This document shows, in pieces, positions 1 through 7,698 of a stretch of 64,000 nt of DNA. The DNA comes from Bradyrhizobium centrolobii (lineage in GTDB: Bacteria; Pseudomonadota; Alphaproteobacteria; Rhizobiales; Xanthobacteraceae). The first letter of the stretch is position 1, and each line of letters starts with the position of its first letter. The stretch covers positions 252,295 through 316,294 of the forward strand of contig NZ_LUUB01000054.1 in the NCBI RefSeq assembly GCF_001641635.1, read 5' to 3'. The position numbers were made by a program, and so were the translations under genes. Under the pieces are notes generated by a model. That model made no database searches. It worked only from the letters and a program-made list of their open reading frames with translations, and was not told the origin of the DNA.

Positions 1-2
1 CT

Positions 3-731
3 GCCGGCGACGCTGCGGTCGGCGGACTTATGGACCTGCCGGACGAAGGGCGGCGATTGGGGGCGACACCGAGATGGGTCGGCTACGTCGCCGTCGATGA
101 TGTGGATGCGACGGCCGCACGGATCGGCCACCTCGGAGGCACCGTTCTCGTACCCCCGACCGACAGCAATATTGGTCGAATTTCAATCGTCGCCGATCCT
201 CAAGAGGCTACGTTCGCGCTGGTCGCGGGACCGATATATGGCCAGCTGAAGCCAAGCGGGTTGGATGAACCCCGACGCGTGGGCTGGCACGAGTTACTGG
301 CAGCCGACCGGAACGTGGTCTTTGATTTCTACCGGGAGCTTTTTGGCTGGCAGAAGGCCCATGCTGAAACCGATCCGGCAGACTTTTATCAACTGTTTGC
401 GGCGCGCGGGCAGATCATCGGCGGCATGTTCACCAAACTTCCGAGCGTGTCGCAGCCGTTTTGGCTCTTTTATTTCAATGTCGACGACATCGGCGCGGCT
501 GCGAAGCGCGTGAATGCCGGCGGGGGCAAGATCCTCCAAGGGCCGATCGAATTGCCTGACGGCTCCTGGATCGCGCGATGTGTCGATCCCCAAGGCGCTC
601 TCTTTGCCCTCCAGGGCGCTCGGGGGCCGAAACACACCAACCGCCCCTCCGCCGCCGAAGTCGGCTGGTCCGCCAAGTGGGGGGACGTTGCATCCCGCGG
701 CAGGATGGTGCTTCCCCGACCGAAGCGCTAA
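3..731 (+). CDS. VOC (glyoxalase/bleomycin-resistance fold) protein, 5' truncated by window edge
   Basis: The frame is open from the first bases of the window, so the real start lies upstream; the ATG at 30 falls inside a typical 'GGLM' VOC strand and is probably internal. Two VOC modules are visible: the end of one (about residues 1-80) and a complete second one beginning 'VGWHELLA' and closing 'CVDPQGALFALQG'. Two-module VOC proteins of this kind resemble the Cfp30B/27-kDa antigen group and often have no known substrate. A short basic tail follows. It is tail-to-tail with the next gene, the stop codons overlapping by 4 bp. Family assignment is firm; function is unknown. Confidence 0.85.
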   Translation, partial: AGDAAVGGLMDLPDEGRRLGATPRWVGYVAVDDVDATAARIGHLGGTVLVPPTDSNIGRISIVADPQEATFALVAGPIYGQLKPSGLDEPRRVGWHELLAADRNVVFDFYRELFGWQKAHAETDPADFYQLFAARGQIIGGMFTKLPSVSQPFWLFYFNVDDIGAAAKRVNAGGGKILQGPIELPDGSWIARCVDPQGALFALQGARGPKHTNRPSAAEVGWSAKWGDVASRGRMVLPRPKR

Positions 732-2020
732 AAAACTGGACCGTTCGATCGTGGTCGCCTGGTCAGCGCGCCCGCCCCCTCAGGTGAGCTCGTCACCAGC
801 TCCATTGCGAGCTTGTCGCCAAGAGCTGCCCTTCCCGCCAAGGCGCGGTTTGACGCGATTCGGACGTCGCCAGCGACAGCGTGCCGTCCGCGCTTGATGC
901 TGATCGAGCTCAGCAGCGTCGCGACGGCGATCATCACCAGGATTCCAGCAAGACTGAGCGCGATCTGCATCGCAAGCCGATCCGAGATGTCGAGCAGGGT
1001 CAGGTGGCCGGCGAGCGCCAGGAGCACGCCGAGACAATAGATTGGCAGCGAATTCTCACCACAACGCCTGGCGCAGCGCATCACCGGCGTCGACAGCCCT
1101 CGCCAATCCTGGGGAACGAACCATAACGCCACAACCGCAAGGGCCAAAAAATGCAGCAACCGCAACGGACTGAGGTTCGATTTGTCCAACGGGTAAAGCA
1201 AGCTCGTCAAAGTTCGCGGGACCAGAGGCTCCAGCGGCTTGACGCGCACACTCAATGCGATGATCAGGCTCAAAGCCAGATAGAGAACGGCAAGGATAAG
1301 TGTCGTGCGCGACGTTACCAACGGCCGGAATTTCTCGCCCTCAACGACGCACCACGCGCCCAGCACGACCAAAAGCTGCCAAGCCAACGGATTGAAGAAC
1401 CAGACGTTGTTGGGCCAGGCTGGAACGCTCCAACCGAAGACGTGCACGAGCGCATAAAGCGATAGCGAAACGCCAAGCGTCATGTTTGGTGCTCGCAGCA
1501 GGAGCCAGAGCAGCGGCGCGAACAAAACGTGGTAAATCACAAAAACCGGCAGGACGTCGGCGTTGACAGGACGGTATTGCAGGATTGCGGCGTGCGTGAG
1601 CGTTGCGCCCGGATGTTCGAACAGAATGCGCGTATTGCTCTCGTCGGCAAGGCGATCGGCGCCTGCGAGGTAGACCATGATCGCACAAGCGAGCGTGAGC
1701 AGCAGAAATGCGGCATAGATGTCCCATCCCCGTCGCAGCGAACGGCAGATCATGCCGCTCCAGCCCTCGCGCTCACGTGCCCTGCCGTAGGCCAGCGCAC
1801 AGGTCACGCCCGAGATGAACATGAATACTTCGGCGGCATCGCTGAAGCCGTAGTTGCGCAGTGTCAGCCAGCTTCCGACGTTGTTGGGAACATGGTCAAG
1901 AAAGATCCACCACAGCGCAATCCCGCGACAGACATCGATCCGGAGGTCGCGCCCACCCGCCATGAACTCCGGCGGAGTTTCGCCGATCAATGGCTTCGAG
2001 GTGTGAGTTCGATCATGCAT
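728..2020 (-). CDS. OpgC-like membrane acyltransferase
   Basis: A protein of about 430 residues with some ten hydrophobic segments. The N-terminal block 'RDLRIDVCRGIALWWIFLDH' is the hallmark of the OpgC/acyltransferase_3 family, which in proteobacteria succinylates periplasmic glucans at the inner membrane. The start is placed at the ATG at 2020 because an AGG-containing stretch lies at the right spacing; an in-frame ATG at 2062 has no ribosome site, and the frame remains open to 2122. The basic C-terminal tail after the last membrane segment is not conserved-looking. Whether cyclic glucans are the substrate is inference from the family. No glucan synthase is nearby. Confidence 0.82.
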   Translation of the reverse strand: MHDRTHTSKPLIGETPPEFMAGGRDLRIDVCRGIALWWIFLDHVPNNVGSWLTLRNYGFSDAAEVFMFISGVTCALAYGRAREREGWSGMICRSLRRGWDIYAAFLLLTLACAIMVYLAGADRLADESNTRILFEHPGATLTHAAILQYRPVNADVLPVFVIYHVLFAPLLWLLLRAPNMTLGVSLSLYALVHVFGWSVPAWPNNVWFFNPLAWQLLVVLGAWCVVEGEKFRPLVTSRTTLILAVLYLALSLIIALSVRVKPLEPLVPRTLTSLLYPLDKSNLSPLRLLHFLALAVVALWFVPQDWRGLSTPVMRCARRCGENSLPIYCLGVLLALAGHLTLLDISDRLAMQIALSLAGILVMIAVATLLSSISIKRGRHAVAGDVRIASNRALAGRAALGDKLAMELVTSSPEGAGALTRRPRSNGPVF

Positions 2021-2145
2021 CTGTTGACCTGCCCGGCGTACGCGCACGCCCTCATCGGACATCGGCCGATGAGACGCTCGGCTGCTTCGGGACTGGGGGA
2101 TGCCGAGCGGGTCTCCGACCAAGCGATGCGGGTTACGAGCCCCAG

Positions 2146-2334
2146 CTATCTGATGGTTGATGGTTCTTTCGTCGCCCAGCCGCTATCCTGATCACCGGGG
2201 TCGGAAGGCTCGCCGTCCTCCCAGAGCGCTTGCAGGCTTTCGTCGCTGACAACCGGTATCAAAAGCTGCTTTCGCATTTCGGCGAGGCGGGCACGGCAGT
2301 ACTCACGGTAAAGCATGTCGACTATGATGGACAT
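2146..2334 (-). CDS. small hypothetical protein (62 aa)
   Basis: An ATG with a clear GAGGGTT ribosome site about 7 bases upstream opens a 62-residue soluble frame: 'MSIIVDMLYREYCRARLAEM' and an acidic, Gly/Asp-rich C-terminal half. The N-terminal stretch should form one amphipathic helix. No family is recognised. It lies upstream of the OpgC-like gene on the same strand, about 125 bp apart, and could share its transcript. The good ribosome site and codon use argue that it is real, but nothing indicates a function. Confidence 0.5.
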   Translation of the reverse strand: MSIIVDMLYREYCRARLAEMRKQLLIPVVSDESLQALWEDGEPSDPGDQDSGWATKEPSTIR

Positions 2335-2901
2335 GATCGAACCCTCGCTTGATCATCACCGTTGACGTCCCACGTGGTAGATTTCGACCATTTCAGCCGG
2401 CAGCAAAAAACATACCGCGCCGGAGGCAGTTTGTGTCCGACGAACTCTGATGACGATGTGGCGGCCAAGGCACGACACGAAATCGGTATCAGAGGGACAG
2501 CCTGGTTCTACAGATTAGTCGTCGCCGCGGATCGTTGAGTTCGATCAATCGCGAACACCGTACAATTGGATTTGCGCTGGCACCTGCCAGAGATGTTTAA
2601 ACTGGATCCGATGGCGGCAATTAGAAATAGAGCCATCACGACCGTCTCCTCTTAAAGGAGATTTTTGGCGCCACGACTTTCGCAATCACTATAGACGTAA
2701 TTTTCTGGCCGCCACGTGAGCCAGTTCACATCAGCATCGATCACAGGTGAATGAGACTAGCAGGCCAATGGTGCAGCATCTTGGACTCAAGCGCACGGTT
2801 TGAAACAAAATCGGTGCGCGAACTGCAAAAGAAAATACAGATACCAAAAGTTGTTTGTCGCAGCATTTGATCCCGATGTCTTATCAAGGCTGGAGATCCC
2901 C
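2335..2901. other. 567-bp region without a firm gene
   Basis: This gap is visibly more AT-rich than its surroundings. It contains an inverted repeat TCTCCT/AGGAGA at 2645-2661 followed by five T on the plus strand, and one possible small minus-strand gene (2508-2636, listed separately). The last part should hold the promoter of the AraC-family gene; a frame open from 2800 precedes its chosen start but has no ribosome site. Confidence 0.5.
2508..2636 (-). CDS. possible 42-aa peptide with strong ribosome site
   Basis: On the minus strand AGAGGAGA stands about 8 bases before an ATG that opens 'MALFLIAAIGSSLNISGRC' and runs 42 residues to a TAG. The N-terminus is hydrophobic (about 10 residues), the rest basic and polar. 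The AGGAG is also one arm of a hairpin, which could hide the ribosome site when folded. There is no recognised family and the frame is short, so this could be chance; the ribosome site is the only real support. Confidence 0.25.
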   Translation of the reverse strand: MALFLIAAIGSSLNISGRCQRKSNCTVFAIDRTQRSAATTNL

Positions 2902-3894
2902 ATGTCTACGGACGCAGCCGAATTCGTATCGCATCGATTCTCGACGCGCGAGCTTCCGGAGCGGATGCGAGTCCCGCTTTGGCGCGAGACCTTCGGGCGA
3001 GGCATAGTCCATGCCGATATCGAGCCTCTATCGAACGTTCCGTTTCAGGCCGACGCAACGCTGCAAGCGATCCGGGGTTTGCGCAGGCTCGCACTGAAAG
3101 GCTCCCCCATGCGTTTCAAGCGATTGCAAGCGTGCATTGCCGATGGTGATGACTCGATCGGCGTCATCGCCTGCTCTTCCAGCAGAATTCAGCTGTCGCA
3201 GCGCGGCCAGGAGACCGAGCTTCGCGCCGGCAATGCAATCGCAATTCTGCATTCGGAACCCGCCACCGTCAGCTATGTCGGCGGATTACAATTCGGTCTG
3301 GCCGTGCCGCGCGACGCGCTTGCGCAGCGCGTGACGAACGTGGAAAGCCTCGCCATGCGGCCGATTTCCAACCGAACTGAAGCGCTCCGACTCCTCATGA
3401 CTTATCTGAAGTCGGCATTCAACGAGAGTGTTCTGGCCGTCCCCAAGCTGCGTGATGCGGTCGTGGCTCACATCCATGATCTCGTGGCGCTCGCAATCGG
3501 CGAGTGCGCTCCATTGGGCGAGAGCAGTGCGAGCGCGGTCGTGGCTGCGCGCCACAGCGCCGCACTCGACTACATCGCGGCACACTTTCAGGAACCAGAG
3601 CTTAACGTCGAGATCGTAGCTCGTTGCCAAGGCATCTCACCTCGCTATCTGCAGCGCCTGATGGCGTCGTCGGGATCATCGTTCACCGGGCATGTGAATG
3701 AGCTACGTCTCCAACGGGCGCTCAAGCTGCTAACCGAGTCTCACGCCGGCACGCAGCGAATTTCCGACATCGCACTAGAGGTCGGCTTCTCGGATGTTTC
3801 GCATTTCAATCGATTGTTTCGGGCTCGCTTCGGCGATTCGCCGCGCGGCGTGCGCTGCGGCGGAAGGGATCCGAGCTGTGGGGCTTGCCCCTGA
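2902..3894 (+). CDS. AraC-family transcriptional regulator
   Basis: 330 residues from the ATG at 2902, which has GGAG 6-10 bases upstream; an upstream in-frame start at 2800 lacks one. The N-terminal two thirds fit the AraC_binding_2 type domain ('STRELPERMRVPLWRETFGR'), and the last 105 residues are a classic double helix-turn-helix: 'ISPRYLQRLM' in the first recognition region and 'DIALEVGFSDVSHFNRLFR' in the second, ending with the 'FGDSPR' signature. It should be a cytoplasmic activator or repressor responding to an unknown ligand. The target is not evident from neighbours, which run in other directions. Confidence 0.9.
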   Translation: MSTDAAEFVSHRFSTRELPERMRVPLWRETFGRGIVHADIEPLSNVPFQADATLQAIRGLRRLALKGSPMRFKRLQACIADGDDSIGVIACSSSRIQLSQRGQETELRAGNAIAILHSEPATVSYVGGLQFGLAVPRDALAQRVTNVESLAMRPISNRTEALRLLMTYLKSAFNESVLAVPKLRDAVVAHIHDLVALAIGECAPLGESSASAVVAARHSAALDYIAAHFQEPELNVEIVARCQGISPRYLQRLMASSGSSFTGHVNELRLQRALKLLTESHAGTQRISDIALEVGFSDVSHFNRLFRARFGDSPRGVRCGGRDPSCGACP

Positions 3895-3984
3895 TCAGCG
3901 CGTGCGTGAGATGCTGCCTCAAGCTTGATTTCGAGCCATCGAAACGCACCGGGCGTGAAGCAAAGCAGTTACGAGCGCAACGAA

Positions 3985-4013
3985 AAGGCCGCCGGTATAT
4001 GTCCAGCGGCCTT
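3985..4013. terminator. bidirectional hairpin terminator
   Basis: A perfect 8-bp inverted repeat AAGGCCGC/GCGGCCTT with a 13-nt loop lies between two convergent genes. It is preceded by A-rich sequence, so the minus-strand transcript reads a stem followed by TTTT. It probably ends the minus-strand gene at 4047 and perhaps also the AraC gene. Confidence 0.6.
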
Positions 4014-4046
4014 CGCGCTTACCGTGGTTCGCTGGGCGGCGCCTGA

Positions 4047-4346
4047 CTAGAGATCGACGCCAACAACGATGTTACGGCCCTGCAGTTCGGCAATCTTCAT
4101 TCCGTCAGCCTGCACCTGCGCAAACTCCGGGTCCTTTGCCACGGCCTCCTGCACTTTGCCGTAAACTTCCCAACTGGCATAGCGTGTCGTGATCAGCCAC
4201 TCTCCTGCCCACGCTCCGGTGTGGAAGCGGGACAGCCGAAGAAATTCGGCACCGTGTTTTTCAAAGATTGTCTTCGCCCGCCTGGTAATCTGCACCATTT
4301 CCTCGGCCTTGTCGGTTTTGAAACGAGTAAATTGCACGATCGGCAT
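4047..4346 (-). CDS. dimeric alpha/beta-barrel (ABM/NIPSNAP-like) protein
   Basis: 99 residues starting at 4346, where GGAGG lies 8 bases upstream; the frame extends further upstream without support. The sequence 'MPIVQFTRFKTDKAEEM' followed by a long helix and 'WLITTRYASWEVYGKVQEAV' has the beta-alpha-beta layout of ferredoxin-like dimeric barrel proteins such as antibiotic-biosynthesis monooxygenases or NIPSNAP proteins. No catalytic residue can be pointed to with confidence. It is monocistronic between a hairpin terminator and a gap of about 225 bp. Confidence 0.65.
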   Translation of the reverse strand: MPIVQFTRFKTDKAEEMVQITRRAKTIFEKHGAEFLRLSRFHTGAWAGEWLITTRYASWEVYGKVQEAVAKDPEFAQVQADGMKIAELQGRNIVVGVDL

Positions 4347-4572
4347 GGGGCTACCTCCATAGTGATGTAAAATATCCAAGAGGCATGTATCGAGCGACAT
4401 TGAGGGGCACCTCAATGCAATCTCATGAAGGTTTGTCTTGGTCGACTTGGTCTTGGTTCAGGCTTCGCAAGCGACAACAACCCTGCCGTATGCTCGCGCC
4501 GTCACTGCTAGAGCGAGCAAATTGACATCAAGACATGAGTGCTGCCGATTTGATCGGACGCACCCGAGCCAA

Positions 4573-4710
4573 TTAGCGCTCAGATGGGCGCGGAATCTCC
4601 CATCGCTCGAGGCGATCGATTGACGCCTGCCATTCGTGCTGGCCCAGCCAAATCATGAGGAGAACCAGCGCGCCGGCGAGAGCGCCGAGGCCGAAATATA
4701 GGTTCCTCAT
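4573..4710 (-). CDS. small single-pass membrane protein (45 aa)
   Basis: The ATG at 4710 opens 'MRNLYFGLGALAGALVLLMI', one clear transmembrane helix, followed by an amphipathic soluble tail ending 'RWEIPRPSER' and a TAA. It lies about 58 bp beyond the carboxyltransferase stop on the same strand. No good ribosome site is seen, which lowers confidence, but the positive-inside N-terminus and clean helix look genuine. The family is unknown. Confidence 0.42.
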   Translation of the reverse strand: MRNLYFGLGALAGALVLLMIWLGQHEWQASIDRLERWEIPRPSER

Positions 4711-4768
4711 GCGCGTTGAATGCGGAGCGCCGGGAATCGTTCCTTGCATCGCGCGTTTCGCCGCGTAG

Positions 4769-6328
4769 CTACGGCCTGATCGTCATATTCCCCGGCGGCC
4801 CCGGCGTTCGCAGCGGCTCCGCCAGCCGCGCGAACTCGCAGAGCAAGGACCGCGTCGTGCGGGGGTCGATGATCTCCTCGACCCAAAACTTTTCGGCCGA
4901 GCGGAACGGCGAGCGCAGCTTGTTGAGGCGCTCCTCGATCTCCTTCAGCTTCGCCGCCTTATCCTCGGCCGCATCGATATCGGCGCGGTAGGCGGCCTCG
5001 ATGCCGCCTTCGAGCGGCAGCGAACCCCAATAGGCCGAGGGCCAGGCGTAGCGGATCGAGAAGCGGTCGGCGGGCTGATGCACCACGCCGGCGACGCCGA
5101 AGGCATTGCGCAGGATCACCGTGCACCAGGGCACCGTGGTCTGGTTGACCGCGGCCATGGCGCGGACTCCGTGGCGGATAGTGGCCGCCTTCTCCGCATC
5201 GAGACCGATCATGAAGCCGGGACAGTCCATGAGATAGACGATCGGCAGGTGGAAGGTTTCCGCGAAGTCGACCCAGCGCACCACCTTCTGGCAGGCGTCC
5301 GCCGTCCATGAGCCGCCATAGTGAAAACTGTCGCTGGCGAGCAGCAGCACCGCCCTGCCCTCGAGCCGCGCGAGCCCGACGATGATCGGCTTGCCGAAGT
5401 TTTTCGCGACCTCGAAGAACGAGCCCTTGTCGACGACGGATTCGATGATCGGCCGCATCTTGTAGACCTGCTTGCGGTTGCGCGGCACCGCATTCATCAA
5501 CGCTTCCTCGGTGCGCTCGGGATCATCGCTGCAGGGCAATGTCGGCGGCAGCTCGTAGACTGACGACGGCAGATAGGAGAGGAAGCGCCGCGCGCAGGCA
5601 AAGGCCTCCTCCTCGGTCTCGACGGCGTGGTCGATCGCGCCGGCGCGGGTCTGGATGTCGGCGCCGCCAAGATCCTCCTTCGACAGATCCTGTCCCAGCG
5701 CCTTCACCACCGGCGGTCCCGCGACGAACATCGCGGAGGACTTTGTCATGATGGAATAGTGGCTGGCGGCAAGGCGCGCCGCGCCGAGGCCCGCGACCGA
5801 GCCGAGGCCGAGCGCAACCACGGGCACCCGGGACAGGTTTTCCGTCGTGAAGCGATACCAGCGCGTGCCGCCGATGCCGCCCGGCAGATTGGCCGCGCCC
5901 TTGGTCTCGATCGTCTTGACCGAGCCGCCGCCGCCGGAGCCTTCGATGATGCGGATGATAGGCAGGCGGAAATCGTGCGCCATCTCCTCCGCCATCAGCG
6001 GCTTGGCAGAGATCGATGCATCGGCCGAGCCGCCGCGCACGGTAAAGTCGTCGCCGACCACGACCACGGTGCGGCCGTCGATCCGGGCGCGGCCGAACAC
6101 GCAGTTCGCCGGCGTCACATGTTTCAGCTCGCCCTTTGGATCGTATTCGCCAATGCCAGAGACGGCACCGATCTCGTGAAAGCTGCCTCGGTCGATCAGA
6201 CCGTCGATGCGCTCCCGAACAGTGAGCCGGCCCTGGTCGTGCTGTCGCTTGACCTTGTCAACGCCTCCCATCTCCCGCGCGAAGGCTTCGCGCCGGGCGA
6301 GCTCGTCGAGTTCCGGCTTCCAGTTCAT
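4769..6328 (-). CDS. acyl-CoA carboxylase carboxyltransferase subunit
   Basis: 519 residues, the usual length of the beta/carboxyltransferase chain of propionyl- or acyl-CoA carboxylases. The N-terminus carries the family block 'RLTVRERIDGLIDRGSFHEIG'. Two crotonase-like halves follow, with glycine-rich oxyanion stretches ('GSGGGGSVK' with 'PGGIGG', and 'GFMIGLDAEKAA'). The enzyme would transfer carboxyl from carboxybiotin to an acyl-CoA in the cytoplasm. The start at 6328 has an excellent GGAGGGAG site and lies inside the end of the upstream iclR gene (71-bp overlap). The carrier protein is probably the divergent 73-aa biotinyl protein at 7330. No biotin carboxylase is in the window, and the acyl-CoA substrate cannot be read from sequence. 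Confidence 0.9.
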   Translation of the reverse strand: MNWKPELDELARREAFAREMGGVDKVKRQHDQGRLTVRERIDGLIDRGSFHEIGAVSGIGEYDPKGELKHVTPANCVFGRARIDGRTVVVVGDDFTVRGGSADASISAKPLMAEEMAHDFRLPIIRIIEGSGGGGSVKTIETKGAANLPGGIGGTRWYRFTTENLSRVPVVALGLGSVAGLGAARLAASHYSIMTKSSAMFVAGPPVVKALGQDLSKEDLGGADIQTRAGAIDHAVETEEEAFACARRFLSYLPSSVYELPPTLPCSDDPERTEEALMNAVPRNRKQVYKMRPIIESVVDKGSFFEVAKNFGKPIIVGLARLEGRAVLLLASDSFHYGGSWTADACQKVVRWVDFAETFHLPIVYLMDCPGFMIGLDAEKAATIRHGVRAMAAVNQTTVPWCTVILRNAFGVAGVVHQPADRFSIRYAWPSAYWGSLPLEGGIEAAYRADIDAAEDKAAKLKEIEERLNKLRSPFRSAEKFWVEEIIDPRTTRSLLCEFARLAEPLRTPGPPGNMTIRP

Positions 6329-7232
6329 TCACTCCCTCCGACGTGATGGGCTTGTTATTGTTTTGCACTGCCATCGCGATCGGTTTACGCGCGAGACGGT
6401 TGTTGAACACATCGCCTTCCGCGCCTCCGAGCAGGCTGGCCAGCGAGCGGCCGAGCTCGACCATCAGCGGCGCGACTTCCGCATGTAGCCGCTGCTCGTC
6501 ATACATCGCGGACAGAAGGCCGATCGTGATGACCACAAAGGTCTGGTATTGCGGCGACCAGATCGGCACCGCGAGGCCGTTGATGTGCGGACTCCACAGG
6601 CCGCAGGCCACGACATAGCCGCGCTCGCGCAGCGACTGCCGGTTGGCCTCGATGCGGGGTTTTAGAATTCTCGCAGCCTCGGGCGCTTCCTTTTCCATTT
6701 CCGCGATCAAGGCATCGCCGACCTCCGGCGCCAGCGCCGCGGTGTAGGCCGCTCCCGCGGCGGTCGACGCCATCGAGATACGGCTGCCGGTGCCCTCGTG
6801 CAGGCCGAGCGCGGTCGCCGAGCGCGCGAACTGCAGATAGACGAGATGGAAACGATCGGGGACGACGAAGCCGACCGTGCCCGGCAGTTGCTCGGCGACT
6901 TCCTGGAGCCGCTGCCGAATCATGCTGCGCAACTGCGCGCCCTTCATCATCGAGGCGCTCATCGCCACGGCGCTAGGCCCGATGCGATATTTCTGGTCGC
7001 GCGGCAGATAGACGAGCTGCCCCATCCGCGTGAGCGTGTGCGTGAGCCGCGACACCGTCGAGCGCGGCAGACCGCAGCGATTTGAGATCTCGAGATTGCC
7101 GAGCCGGGCCTCGTGGCCCTCGAAGCATCGCAACACGTCGAACGCGCGCGAGACCACCTGGATGACATCACCTTCGCCGGCATCGCCGGCGAGCATTCCT
7201 TGCCTACTCAACCGCTCCGAACGTCGTCCCAT
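6258..7232 (-). CDS. IclR-family transcriptional regulator
   Basis: 324 residues. The winged helix-turn-helix occupies about residues 24-90 ('LGNLEISNRCGLPRSTVSRL'), and the IclR effector domain about 100-275. The tail of about 45 residues is charged, unlike the family core, and is encoded where the carboxyltransferase gene begins, so it may be a recent extension. The ATG at 7232 has AGGA 5 bases upstream. It is divergent from the biotin carrier/TRAP/glutaminase series, and an overlapping double palindrome only 18 bp in front of its own start suggests autoregulation and control of both directions. Confidence 0.92.
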   Translation of the reverse strand: MGRRSERLSRQGMLAGDAGEGDVIQVVSRAFDVLRCFEGHEARLGNLEISNRCGLPRSTVSRLTHTLTRMGQLVYLPRDQKYRIGPSAVAMSASMMKGAQLRSMIRQRLQEVAEQLPGTVGFVVPDRFHLVYLQFARSATALGLHEGTGSRISMASTAAGAAYTAALAPEVGDALIAEMEKEAPEAARILKPRIEANRQSLRERGYVVACGLWSPHINGLAVPIWSPQYQTFVVITIGLLSAMYDEQRLHAEVAPLMVELGRSLASLLGGAEGDVFNNRLARKPIAMAVQNNNKPITSEGVNELEAGTRRARPARSLRAGDGRR

Positions 7233-7249
7233 GTTTCCTACCGTTATTG

Positions 7250-7275
7250 TTCCGCTCTGCGGAATTAAATTCCGC
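7250..7275. promoter_or_regulatory. overlapping double palindrome, probable IclR operator
   Basis: TTCCGC-TCT-GCGGAA (7250-7264) is a perfect inverted repeat. Its right arm is reused in a second perfect one, GCGGAAT-TAA-ATTCCGC (7259-7275). The element lies between the divergent iclR and biotin-carrier genes, 18 and 55 bp from their starts. IclR proteins commonly bind short palindromes of this type; that this regulator binds here is inference. Confidence 0.6.
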
Positions 7276-7329
7276 TTGCAGACGAAGCTACCTCAGGCAT
7301 TTTGCGACGACAACAAAAAGGCGATTGGC

Positions 7330-7551
7330 ATGCCAGATATTCGAATTGTCACGGAGGTCGCGGGACGCGTCTGCGCAATTCCCGTGCAGGTTGGAGGAAG
7401 CGTTGCGGATGGCGATGACGTTGCAATCGTCGAAGCGATGAAAATGGAGATACCGGTGCCCTCGCCCGCGGCCGGCACGATCAAATCGCTTCTCGTGAAA
7501 CTCGATGACGTCGTCGCCGAGGGCCAGGCCATCGCGATCGTCGCGAGCTAA
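7330..7551 (+). CDS. biotin/lipoyl attachment carrier protein (BCCP-like, 73 aa)
   Basis: A free-standing biotinyl domain: 'MPDIRIVTEVAGRV' opens it, and the biotinylation motif 'EAMKME' sits mid-sequence with the acceptor Lys between two Met. It ends 'VVAEGQAIAIVAS'. The start at 7330 has AAAAGG just upstream; the frame runs open much further upstream but without any plausible start. It would carry carboxyl groups for the carboxyltransferase encoded divergently. It is the first gene of the plus-strand series leading into the TRAP transporter and glutaminase, about 150 bp upstream of the binding protein. Confidence 0.9.
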   Translation: MPDIRIVTEVAGRVCAIPVQVGGSVADGDDVAIVEAMKMEIPVPSPAAGTIKSLLVKLDDVVAEGQAIAIVAS

Positions 7552-7698
7552 AGCGCGCATCGTCCGTAGCGTCCGCGACAATCTGTCAGCCCGACTCTTC
7601 GATCCGAGGTACGGCGTTGCCATCGCGGATTCCCGATGACATGATCCGATCCAAGCAAAAGAAGTCTTCGTGGCAAGCGAAGATAATTGGAGGGAAAC

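Noticed and set aside
2645..2666. Hairpin plus TTTTT read as a plus-strand terminator
   Set aside because: No plus-strand gene lies upstream to be terminated and the stem is short and AT-looped.
4438..4623. 61-aa plus-strand frame
   Set aside because: No ribosome site and atypical composition; it overlaps the more convincing minus-strand 45-aa membrane frame.
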